The position numbers and the translations under genes were made by a program. A stretch of 5,795 nucleotides of DNA from Paracoccaceae bacterium (GTDB lineage Bacteria > Pseudomonadota > Alphaproteobacteria > Rhodobacterales > Rhodobacteraceae), in assembly GCA_024644285.1 (NCBI GenBank), contig JAHELH010000163.1, positions 1-5,795 on the forward strand, read 5' to 3'. This document shows positions 1 to 5,795 of the stretch, in pieces; position 1 is the first letter of the stretch; each line of letters begins with the position of its first letter. Below the pieces are notes generated by a model. The model was not told where the DNA came from and searched no databases. It saw only the letters and a program-made list of their open reading frames with translations.

Positions 1-1184
1 GACAGCACCACCTTGCCCTCCTCGCCCGACGCCTCGTCGGTCTGCGGCAATTCGCTGGCCGAGATCGGGCCGGAGCCCTCGCCGAGGATCAGCACCCGCT
101 CGATCACGTTTTTCAGCTGACGCACGTTGCCGGGCCAGACCATCGTCTGCAGCAACGCCACCGCCTCGTCCGAGAGCTTGCGCAGCGGCAGACCCTGGCT
201 GCGGTTGAATCCGGCGATGAAATGCCCGGCCAGCGCCGGGATGTCCTCGCGCCGGTCCTCCAGCGAGGGCACCGAGATCGGCACGACGTTGAGCCGGTGA
301 TAGAGCTCCTGTCGGAAGGCGCCCTTCTGAATTTCGGCCTGCAAGTCCTTGTTGGTGCTGGAGATCACCCGCATGTCGACACGCACCTTGTCGGATCCGC
401 CGACGCGCTGGAACTGCTGTTCCACCAGCACGCGCAGGATCTTCGACTGGGTGCCCAGCGGCATGTCCGCGACCTCGTCGAAGAACAGCACGCCGCCATG
501 GGCCTGTTCCAGCAGACCCGGCTCGACGCCGCGGTCGGCGCCCTCGCGGCCGAACAGCACCGCCTCCATCCGTTCGGGCTCGATCGAGGCGCAGTTGACG
601 GTGACGAAGGGCGCCTGCGAACGGTTGGAATGGGCATGGATGTAGCGGGCGGCGACCTCCTTGCCACAGCCGGCGGGGCCGGTCAGCATCACCCGGCCGT
701 TCGACTTGGTCACCTTGTCGAGGTTGGATTTCAGGGCCTTGAAGGCCGAGCTTGACCCGATCATCTCGCTGGTGGTGTCGTCGCGGCGCTTCAACTCCAC
801 GTTCTCGCGGCGCAGGCGCGAGGTCTCCATCGCGCGGCCGATCACCACCATCAGCTGGTCGATGTTGAAGGGTTTCTCGATGAAGTCGTAGGCGCCCTGC
901 TTGATCGCGGCGACGGCGATCTCGATATTGCCGTGGCCCGAGATGATGACGATGGGAATCCCGGGATTGTCGCGCTTGGTCGCCTTGAGGATGTCGATGC
1001 CGTCCATCCGGCTGTCTTTCAGCCAGATGTCGAGGATCATCAGTGCCGGCGGCTCGGCGTTGATCGCGGCCATGCACTCGTCGGAATTGGCGGCCAGCCG
1101 GGTGGCGTAGCCTTCGTCCTCCAGGATGTCCGAGATCAATTCCCGGATGTCGCGTTCGTCGTCAACGATCAGAATATCGGACAT
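1..1184 (-). CDS. ntrX: Nitrogen regulation response regulator NtrX (3' end outside window)
   Basis: Cytoplasmic response regulator paired with NtrY; in alphaproteobacteria NtrYX affects nitrogen metabolism, respiration and envelope functions. The visible 394 codons start at ATG 1184. Residues 1-118 are a receiver with the acidic pair D8/D9, phosphoacceptor D52 (in LDIWL), S82 in ISGHG and K104 in EKPF. Residues about 140-375 are an NtrC-type AAA+ domain: Walker A GPAGCGKE at 169-176, Walker B VLFFDE at 232-237, FRQELYHRL at 290-298 and WPGNVRQLKN at 350-359. The C-terminal Fis-type helix-turn-helix expected at about 410-460 lies beyond the left edge. The GAFTGA loop is absent: LFGRE (210-214) is followed by GADRGVEPG instead. 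ntrX starts 9 bases after the ntrY stop, so the two are co-transcribed and probably translationally coupled. I am sure of the family; the missing C-terminus prevents a check of DNA binding. Confidence 0.95.
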   Translation of the reverse strand, partial: MSDILIVDDERDIRELISDILEDEGYATRLAANSDECMAAINAEPPALMILDIWLKDSRMDGIDILKATKRDNPGIPIVIISGHGNIEIAVAAIKQGAYDFIEKPFNIDQLMVVIGRAMETSRLRRENVELKRRDDTTSEMIGSSSAFKALKSNLDKVTKSNGRVMLTGPAGCGKEVAARYIHAHSNRSQAPFVTVNCASIEPERMEAVLFGREGADRGVEPGLLEQAHGGVLFFDEVADMPLGTQSKILRVLVEQQFQRVGGSDKVRVDMRVISSTNKDLQAEIQKGAFRQELYHRLNVVPISVPSLEDRREDIPALAGHFIAGFNRSQGLPLRKLSDEAVALLQTMVWPGNVRQLKNVIERVLILGEGSGPISASELPQTDEASGEEGKVVL

Positions 1185-1191
1185 ATTGCCA

Positions 1192-1195
1192 CCTC
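1192..1195 (-). promoter_or_regulatory. ntrX ribosome binding site overlapping the ntrY stop codon
   Basis: GAGG at 1195-1192 uses the last two bases of the ntrY TGA stop (1196-1194) and lies 7 bases before ATG 1184. Ribosomes finishing ntrY would end on the ntrX initiation site, which favours translational coupling of kinase and regulator. It also fixes the ntrX start. Confidence 0.65.
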
Positions 1196-3449
1196 ACACT
1201 GCTGCCCTGCGGGTTCCGGTCGCCTCGGCCACGGGGGCCAACGGCAACCTGATTTCGGCCCGCGCCCCGTGGCGCGCGCCCTCTTCAAACGGGTCGGCAT
1301 CGGTCAGCACCAGGGTGCCGCCGTGCTCTTCGATGATTTTCTTGACGATGGAGAGGCCCAGGCCGGTGCCCTTCTCGCGCGTGGTCACGTAGGGTTCGAA
1401 CAGCCGCGCGCGGTCGGCGGGCAGGCCCACGCCATTGTCGGAGACGGTGATCAGGACCTCCGAATCGGTATGTTCCATGGTGACGCGCACCTCGCCGGCG
1501 TAACCGGCATCGCCGGACTGTTCGCGATGGGTTTCCACGGCTTCGCCGGCGTTCTTGATCAGGTTGGTCAGCGCCTGCGAGATCATCGTCTGATCGATAT
1601 CGGCCATCACCGCGTCATCCGGCAGACCGGAGGTGACGGTCACGCCCTCGGTCGCGCCCTCTTGCAGGACGACGGCGTCGCGGACCAGCTTGGTCAGGTC
1701 GTGCACGCGGCGCTCGGGCTCGGGCATACGGGCGAATTTCGAGAACTCGTCGACGATGCGGCGCAGATCACCCGTCTGCCGGATGATGACGTCGGTCAGC
1801 TCGATCAGCCGGCCGGCATCGTCGCCAAGCACAGGCGTGTACTTGCGCTTCAGCCGCTCGGCCGACAGCTGAATCGGCGTCAGCGGGTTCTTGATCTCGT
1901 GCGCGATGCGGCGCGCCACGTCGCCCCAGGCGGCCATGCGCTGCGCGCTGACCAGATCGGTGACGTCGTCGAAGGCGATCACGTAGCCTTCCAGCGCCCC
2001 GTCCTCGGACCGCCGGGTCGACATCCGCACCAGCAGGTTTTCAAGGCTGCCGCGGCGCATCATCTTGATCTCTTCCTGCGCAGTCTCGGCGGCGCTGAGG
2101 CGCAGGCGCTGTAACAGGGTGTCGAATTCCGGCACGACATGCGCCAGCGCGCCGTCATGGGCGTCGGGCGGCAATCCCAAAAGCCGCTCTGCGGAACGGT
2201 TGACGAAGGCGACGTTGCCGTCGGCATCGAGACCCATGACCCCGGCGGTGACCGAGCTGAGCACTGAATCGAACAGCCGGCGGCGGCGTTCGATCTGGGC
2301 GTTGTTCTGCAGCAGCGCGTCGCGCTGGCCCTTCAGCTGGTGGGTCATCTGGTTGAAGATTCGGCCCAGCATGGCGATCTCGTCATCGCCCTGCTCTTCG
2401 GGGATATAGACGTCCAGGTCGCCCGCGCCCACGCGTTGCGCAGCGCCGGCCAGGCGGCCCACGGGCTTCGACAGGCGCTCGGCGAACCACAGGCCCAGCC
2501 AGATCGCGGCGAGGATCAGGATCACCGCGAAGCCGAGATAGAGCAGTCCGAATTCGAAGACGATGCGGCCGCGCTCGTCCTCGAGCTGGCGGTACAGCGC
2601 CACGGTCTCCTTGGTGTCGTCCAGCAGGCTGAGGATCTGGCCGTCGACGTTGCGCGAGACATAGAGAAAGCGGTCGGCGAATTCGGTCAGGTTGACGATG
2701 GCGCGGAACTCGTTGACGTCCCAGTCCTGGATGATGACGGTTTCGCCCTCGCGCGCCTCGTCAAGCTGGTCCGGGCTGGGCCGCTCGAAATCGAAGAGAT
2801 AGGACCGTTCGCCCCGCGCCTTGATCTCTCCGCCGCCGTCGATGACGTAGGCCTCTCTCAGGCCGCGTTGCACCAGCGCCTGGCCCTGGGTCAGAAGTTG
2901 GCGCAGCTCTCCGTCGGAGACGAAGAAGGTCGCCTGGCGCGCGGAGTTGAGGTAGTCGGCGAGGCTTTCGGCATCCTCTTCCAGGTCGCGGCGGTGTTCG
3001 TCTTCGTAGGCCTCGGCGGCGGCCAGCGAGGCGCCGAGAACGCTGCTGACCCGGTCGGAGAACCAGCCCTCGAGGCCGACATTGACCGTCAGGCTGGCGA
3101 AGACCGCGACCAGGATCGTCGGCGCCAGCGCCACCAGCGCGAAGACGCCGGTCAGCCGCAGGTGCAGGCGCGACCCGGCCGATTGCGCCCGCCGCGCCGC
3201 GATCATCTGGGCGACGCGCTGCAGGACCAGCGCGGCGACGGCCAGCACGTAGACCAGGTCGGTCAGCAGGATCAGCCGCAGCGACAAGGCCGAGGCGCCC
3301 TGGTCGAGCGGGCCGAGGATCAGGAAGGTCGCAATAGCAAGCACCGGGCCCAGAATCACCAGTCCCAATGTCGCTGCGTTCTGGACCCTGCGCTGCCGCC
3401 GAAGCCTGCTCAGTCTGTCCCAGCTTATGGACCGCGCGGTTGTGCGCAC
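1194..3449 (-). CDS. ntrY: Membrane sensor histidine kinase NtrY
   Basis: Inner-membrane sensor kinase that would autophosphorylate on His and pass the phosphate to NtrX. The 751 residues are a normal NtrY length. Hydrophobic segments at about 27-48, 57-77, 99-120 and 301-322 look like four membrane spans, the first three close together. Residues about 123-300 form the extracytoplasmic sensor region. A HAMP linker follows (about 323-376), then a PAS domain (about 388-500), HisKA with H517 in IAHEIKNPL, and HATPase_c with N633 in the N box, DNGVG at 671-675 and GTGLGL at 694-699. All catalytic motifs are intact. The start is a GTG at 3449: an in-frame TAG at 3476-3474 blocks upstream ATG starts, and AGAGG lies 10 bases upstream. 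A basic stretch (RLRRQRR, 15-21) precedes the first span, as expected for a cytoplasmic N-terminus. The gene follows ntrC after a 117-base gap and runs into ntrX. The signal sensed cannot be read from the sequence. Confidence 0.96.
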   Translation of the reverse strand: MRTTARSISWDRLSRLRRQRRVQNAATLGLVILGPVLAIATFLILGPLDQGASALSLRLILLTDLVYVLAVAALVLQRVAQMIAARRAQSAGSRLHLRLTGVFALVALAPTILVAVFASLTVNVGLEGWFSDRVSSVLGASLAAAEAYEDEHRRDLEEDAESLADYLNSARQATFFVSDGELRQLLTQGQALVQRGLREAYVIDGGGEIKARGERSYLFDFERPSPDQLDEAREGETVIIQDWDVNEFRAIVNLTEFADRFLYVSRNVDGQILSLLDDTKETVALYRQLEDERGRIVFEFGLLYLGFAVILILAAIWLGLWFAERLSKPVGRLAGAAQRVGAGDLDVYIPEEQGDDEIAMLGRIFNQMTHQLKGQRDALLQNNAQIERRRRLFDSVLSSVTAGVMGLDADGNVAFVNRSAERLLGLPPDAHDGALAHVVPEFDTLLQRLRLSAAETAQEEIKMMRRGSLENLLVRMSTRRSEDGALEGYVIAFDDVTDLVSAQRMAAWGDVARRIAHEIKNPLTPIQLSAERLKRKYTPVLGDDAGRLIELTDVIIRQTGDLRRIVDEFSKFARMPEPERRVHDLTKLVRDAVVLQEGATEGVTVTSGLPDDAVMADIDQTMISQALTNLIKNAGEAVETHREQSGDAGYAGEVRVTMEHTDSEVLITVSDNGVGLPADRARLFEPYVTTREKGTGLGLSIVKKIIEEHGGTLVLTDADPFEEGARHGARAEIRLPLAPVAEATGTRRAAV

Positions 3450-3459
3450 AGTCGGAATA

Positions 3460-3464
3460 CCTCT
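3460..3464 (-). promoter_or_regulatory. Ribosome binding site supporting the GTG start of ntrY
   Basis: AGAGG sits 10 bases upstream of GTG 3449, slightly further than usual. There is no ATG in frame between the upstream in-frame TAG (3476-3474) and this GTG. The site therefore supports GTG as the ntrY start. It lies immediately after the T run of the hairpin. Confidence 0.55.
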
Positions 3465-3465
3465 G

Positions 3466-3501
3466 AAAAAGGGCTACCCATCCCTTGCGGGAGCGGGCAG
3501 C
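3466..3501 (-). terminator. Terminator-like hairpin plus T5 run between ntrC and ntrY (possible attenuator)
   Basis: Read on the transcribed (minus) strand, GCTGCCC (3501-3495) pairs with GGGTAGC (3479-3473) over 7 bp including one G-U. Inside it, TCCC (3492-3489) pairs with GGGA (3484-3481) around a GCAA loop (3488-3485), a GNRA tetraloop. A small internal loop (GC opposite T) separates the two stems. Two C residues and TTTTT (3470-3466) follow. The shape is that of an intrinsic terminator, but the T run is short and set back two bases. It lies between two genes expected to share a transcript, so partial termination or attenuation is more likely than a full stop. The run ends directly beside the ntrY ribosome binding site, so effects on translation or mRNA stability are also possible. 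Predicted by eye; no folding energy was calculated. Confidence 0.5.
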
Positions 3502-3528
3502 ATTACCGCCAGATGTGGTGGCTGTTGT

Positions 3529-3544
3529 GGCCGCTGCGGCGGCC
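3529..3544 (-). other. Short GC-only inverted repeat in the ntrC-ntrY gap
   Basis: GGCCGC and GCGGCC form a perfect 6-bp stem around a 4-base loop (3535-3538), starting 23 bases after the ntrC stop. No T run follows, so it is not an intrinsic terminator by itself. It could protect the ntrC mRNA 3' end, or be chance in GC-rich DNA. Confidence 0.3.
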
Positions 3545-3566
3545 CTGCCACTCTTATGTTGCGGTT

Positions 3567-4934
3567 TTACATCAATTTGCGGCGGCGTGTCACGCGGATA
3601 TCGAGCTCGGTGATCTTTTTCCGCAGCGTATTTCGGTTGATGCCCAGCAAATCGGCGCATTTCGCCTGGTTTCCGCCGGTGGCGTCCAGGGAAATCTCGA
3701 TCAGCGGCAGTTCTATCTCGCGCAGGATTCGGGTGTAGAGGCCGGGCGGCGGCAGCGTTCCGCCGTGCAGGTCGAAGTAGCGCCGGAGGTGCCGTGCGAC
3801 CGAGGCGGACAGCTTGTCGCCCTCGGACCCGCCGGCCAGCGGTTCCATCGCGGGCTGGTTGCCGAGCGCCTGCTCGACCTCGGCGCGGCTGATGTCCTCC
3901 TGCCCGCCGGTGACGGCAAAGCGGCGGATGGTGTTTTCCAGCTGCCGGACATTGCCGGGCCAGCTGTAGGCGCGCACCAGTTCCAGCGCGTCCGGAGACA
4001 ACCGGCGCAGCGGCAGGCCGGTACGCTCGGCCCGGGCCAGGAAATGCTCGGCCAGAAGCGGGATGTCCTCGACCCGCTCGCGCAGCGACGGCACCTGGGC
4101 CGTGATGCCGCTGAGACGGTAATAGAGGTCCTGGCGGAAGCGGCCCTCTTCCATCGCTTCGGCCAGGTCGGTCTGGCTGGTGGCCATGACGCGCGGCGCG
4201 TTGTCGGTGAGACTGTCGAGCATGCGCACCACCCGCGCCTGCGCCTCGTCGCCGAGGTCGCTGACCTCGTCGAACAGGATCGAGCCGTTGCGGGCGCGGC
4301 TGAGCAGCGTCGCGGGGCCGTCCATGGTGGCCAGATCCGCGGCCGCGGCCACCACGAAGGGCAAAGTGCGGCGGTCCGAGAAATCGTGGATCGCGCGGGC
4401 GATCAGCGACTTGCCGGTCCCCGATTCGCCCGAGATCAGCACCGGAAGGTCGGTGTTCATCACCCGCGCCACCAGCCGGTAGAGCGCCTGCATGGCGGGG
4501 GTGCGCCCGACCAGCGGCAGATCGTCCTGCGGTTCGCCGTCGGCCGGCGCGGCGGGCTTCGGCGCGCGGCGGCGGATGTCGAGCGCCCGCGACGCCCGCT
4601 TCATCAGGTCCGGAAGGTCGAAAGGTTTCGGCAGGTAGTCGTAGGCCTCTTTCTCGGCGGCCTGGATCGCGGTCATGATCGTGTTCTGCGCCGAGATCAC
4701 GATGACCGGCAGGCCGGGGCGTTTCTCGGTGATCGTCGGCAGCGCGTCCAGTCCGTTGCCGTCGGGCATGACCACGTCCGAGATCACCAGGTCGCCCTTG
4801 CCCTCGTCGACCCAGCGCATCAGCGTCACCATGGACGAGGTTGCGTGCACCTTGCAGCCAGCCCGGGTCAGCGCCTGGGTCAGAACCGTGCGGATCGTGC
4901 GGTCGTCGTCGGCGACCAGAACCGTGCCATCCAT
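3567..4934 (-). CDS. ntrC: Nitrogen regulation response regulator NtrC, lacking the sigma-54 GAFTGA loop
   Basis: Transcriptional activator of nitrogen-assimilation genes, phosphorylated by NtrB under nitrogen limitation. The 455-residue protein starts at ATG 4934 with GAGGAG 8 bases upstream. Residues 1-118 are a receiver with D9-D11, phosphoacceptor D53 (in ISDVVMP), S81 and K103. A short Ala/Pro linker leads to an AAA+ domain at about 140-358, with Walker A GESGTGKS at 169-176, Walker B SILFDE at 218-223, GRFRQDLYYRL at 264-274 and WPGNVRQLEN at 325-334. A Fis-type helix-turn-helix occupies about 405-447 (GGNQAKCADLLGINRNTLRK). Between the Walker motifs, the canonical LFGHE...GAFTGA segment is gone, replaced by a short stretch about 201-216. 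This matches Rhodobacter capsulatus NtrC, which works with sigma-70 rather than sigma-54 RNA polymerase. The deletion is in frame and all flanking motifs are intact, so this is not a damaged gene. ntrC lies 15 bases after ntrB, in the same operon. Confidence 0.96.
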   Translation of the reverse strand: MDGTVLVADDDRTIRTVLTQALTRAGCKVHATSSMVTLMRWVDEGKGDLVISDVVMPDGNGLDALPTITEKRPGLPVIVISAQNTIMTAIQAAEKEAYDYLPKPFDLPDLMKRASRALDIRRRAPKPAAPADGEPQDDLPLVGRTPAMQALYRLVARVMNTDLPVLISGESGTGKSLIARAIHDFSDRRTLPFVVAAAADLATMDGPATLLSRARNGSILFDEVSDLGDEAQARVVRMLDSLTDNAPRVMATSQTDLAEAMEEGRFRQDLYYRLSGITAQVPSLRERVEDIPLLAEHFLARAERTGLPLRRLSPDALELVRAYSWPGNVRQLENTIRRFAVTGGQEDISRAEVEQALGNQPAMEPLAGGSEGDKLSASVARHLRRYFDLHGGTLPPPGLYTRILREIELPLIEISLDATGGNQAKCADLLGINRNTLRKKITELDIRVTRRRKLM

Positions 4935-4942
4935 TGCGTCGT

Positions 4943-4948
4943 CTCCTC
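4943..4948 (-). promoter_or_regulatory. ntrC ribosome binding site in the ntrB-ntrC gap
   Basis: GAGGAG lies 8 bases upstream of ATG 4934, inside the 15-base gap after the ntrB stop codon. It is a strong Shine-Dalgarno match and decides the ntrC start. Confidence 0.7.
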
Positions 4949-4949
4949 G

Positions 4950-5795
4950 TTACCCGTGGCCGTCCGCCGCCTTGGGGGCGACGGGCAGCGAAATGCGGAA
5001 AGTGGTCCGGCCGGGGGCGGAATCGACGGCGATCCAGCCCGCGTGGTCCGAGATGATCTTGCTGACCAGCGCCAGCCCCAGCCCGGTGCCGTTGTCGCGG
5101 CCCGACACGAAGGGCTCGAACATCTCGCTGGCGATCTCGGACGGGATGCCGGGGCCGTCGTCGATGATCTCGATCTGCAGCGGCAGCGCGCCGCCGGTGC
5201 CGTCGCGCCGCCGCAGCCGCAGCGACATGTCGTAGAAGGTGCGCATGCGGATGGTGCCGCCCTCGGGCCCGGCGGCCTGCGCGGCGTTCTTCAAGAGGTT
5301 CAGCAAGACCTGCAGGATCTGGTCGCCGTCGACATAGGTCGGCGGCAGCGAGGGGTCGAACTCTTCGATGAACCGCATGTGGGCGGCAAATCCGACGGCG
5401 GCGGATTTCTGCGCCCGGTCCAAGAGGTCGTGCACGTTTATCGCGCGGCGCGCGGGCGGACGCAGGTTGCCGAACTGGCCCACCTGGTCCAGCAGCGCCG
5501 CGATGCGCCGCGATTCCGCGACGATGAGATCGGTCAGCTCCTGGTCCCGGGGAGCGAGGTTCATGCTGAGCAATTGCGCCGCGCCGGTGATCCCGGCCAG
5601 CGGGTTCTTGATCTCGTGCGCCAGCATCTCGGACATCCCGATGGCCGAGCGCGCGGCCGAGGTGATGGAAAAGGCGCGACCCAGGCGGTTCGCGATCTGG
5701 CGCGGCTCCATCAGCATCAGGATGTGGCCCGGGCGACCTGCCAACGGGGCGATCTGGATGTTGCACTGGATCGGCGGCGCATTGCCGCAGGAGAC
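4950..5795 (-). CDS. ntrB: Nitrogen regulation sensor histidine kinase NtrB (5' end outside window)
   Basis: Soluble cytoplasmic kinase/phosphatase that controls NtrC phosphorylation in response to PII (GlnB/GlnK) in known systems. The reading frame is open to the right edge, so the true start and most of the N-terminal PAS sensor domain lie outside. An internal TTG at 5744 is not the likely start, because similarity to NtrB continues upstream of it (PPIQCNIQIAPL). Counting from the edge, 281 codons remain of a family usually about 350 long. They show the H box MLAHEIKNPL with phosphoacceptor His at fragment residue 60 (codon 5618-5616), the N box LLNLLKNAAQAA with Asn 170, the G1 box DDGPGIP at 212-218, FEPFVSG at 226-232 and the G2 box GTGLGL at 236-241. 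No membrane span is visible, which separates it from NtrY. The TAA stop at 4952-4950 lies 15 bases before ntrC. The residues needed for kinase activity are intact. Confidence 0.95.
   Translation of the reverse strand, partial: VSCGNAPPIQCNIQIAPLAGRPGHILMLMEPRQIANRLGRAFSITSAARSAIGMSEMLAHEIKNPLAGITGAAQLLSMNLAPRDQELTDLIVAESRRIAALLDQVGQFGNLRPPARRAINVHDLLDRAQKSAAVGFAAHMRFIEEFDPSLPPTYVDGDQILQVLLNLLKNAAQAAGPEGGTIRMRTFYDMSLRLRRRDGTGGALPLQIEIIDDGPGIPSEIASEMFEPFVSGRDNGTGLGLALVSKIISDHAGWIAVDSAPGRTTFRISLPVAPKAADGHG

Noticed and set aside
222..755. 177-codon plus-strand frame opposite ntrX
   Set aside because: Antisense to the conserved AAA+ core of ntrX, with no domain and low-complexity, His/Leu-rich composition.
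933..2114. 393-codon open frame on the plus strand, antisense to ntrX and ntrY
   Set aside because: It lies opposite strongly conserved coding sequence. The composition is rich in Gly, His, Asp and Gln, with no recognisable domain, which is typical of antisense frames in GC-rich genes.
3502..3566. A sigma-54 (-24/-12) or sigma-70 promoter for ntrYX in the gap
   Set aside because: GTGGCAGGG resembles part of a -24 element, but no TTGC follows at the right distance. No paired -35/-10 hexamers are convincing either.
3427..3738. Small plus-strand gene covering the ntrC-ntrY gap
   Set aside because: Most of its length is antisense to the ntrC helix-turn-helix and the ntrY start. The part in the gap coincides with the hairpins, and no ribosome binding site or family resemblance was found.
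4265..4345. Missing GAFTGA loop in ntrC as a sequencing error, frameshift or pseudogene
   Set aside because: The frame continues without change on both sides and all later motifs, including the helix-turn-helix, are intact. The same loss is known in Rhodobacter capsulatus NtrC.
4675..5235. 186-codon plus-strand frame spanning the ntrB-ntrC junction
   Set aside because: Antisense to two confirmed genes; the Ser/Pro/Arg-rich product matches no family I recognise.
5742..5744. TTG at 5744 as the real ntrB start
   Set aside because: The frame is open upstream to the window edge, and those residues still read as NtrB sequence. The remaining length would also be too short for the family, so the gene is simply cut by the window.
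2761..5766. Very long open frame (about 1000 codons) on the minus strand running across ntrB, ntrC and part of ntrY
   Set aside because: It is an out-of-frame shadow of three genes with intact conserved motifs. Its product is dominated by Arg, Gly, Ala and Pro, as expected from shifted reading of GC-rich codons, and it crosses the ntrC-ntrY gap.

Overview
The window holds four consecutive genes, all on the minus strand, that together make a classic alphaproteobacterial nitrogen-regulation locus. In transcription order (right to left) they are ntrB (5' end cut by the right edge), ntrC, ntrY and ntrX (3' end cut by the left edge). Strong GC bias at third codon positions, the ntrB-ntrC-ntrY-ntrX order, and an NtrC that lacks the sigma-54 contact loop all point to a Rhodobacter/Roseobacter-type member of the Rhodobacterales. 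That placement is inferred from gene order and protein character, not from a database search.

Layout: 5795-4950 is the C-terminal 281 residues of NtrB, a soluble histidine kinase. After 15 bases comes ntrC (4934-3567, 455 aa), with a good Shine-Dalgarno sequence. A 117-base gap (3566-3450) follows, the only real intergenic space here. It contains a GNRA-tetraloop hairpin followed by a T5 run, just upstream of the ntrY ribosome binding site. ntrY (3449-1194, 751 aa, GTG start) encodes a membrane sensor kinase with HAMP, PAS, HisKA and HATPase domains. Nine bases further on, ntrX starts at 1184 and runs off the window after 394 codons, within or just after the AAA+ domain. Its Shine-Dalgarno sequence overlaps the ntrY stop codon. 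No RNA genes, mobile elements, CRISPR arrays or long repeats are visible.

How the genes work together: NtrB would phosphorylate NtrC at Asp53, and NtrY would phosphorylate NtrX at Asp52. The catalytic residues of both kinases and both receivers are intact in everything visible. The two systems sit in tandem, and cross-talk between them is reported in other alphaproteobacteria. The most notable point is that neither regulator carries the GAFTGA loop that NtrC-family AAA+ proteins use to engage sigma-54. In NtrC the whole loop is deleted, as in the sigma-70-dependent NtrC of Rhodobacter capsulatus. In NtrX it is replaced by a shorter unrelated stretch. The second point is the hairpin between ntrBC and ntrYX, which could attenuate transcription between the two kinase/regulator pairs. 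I see no system without precedent; the window is mostly a well-formed regulatory locus with these two features worth testing.
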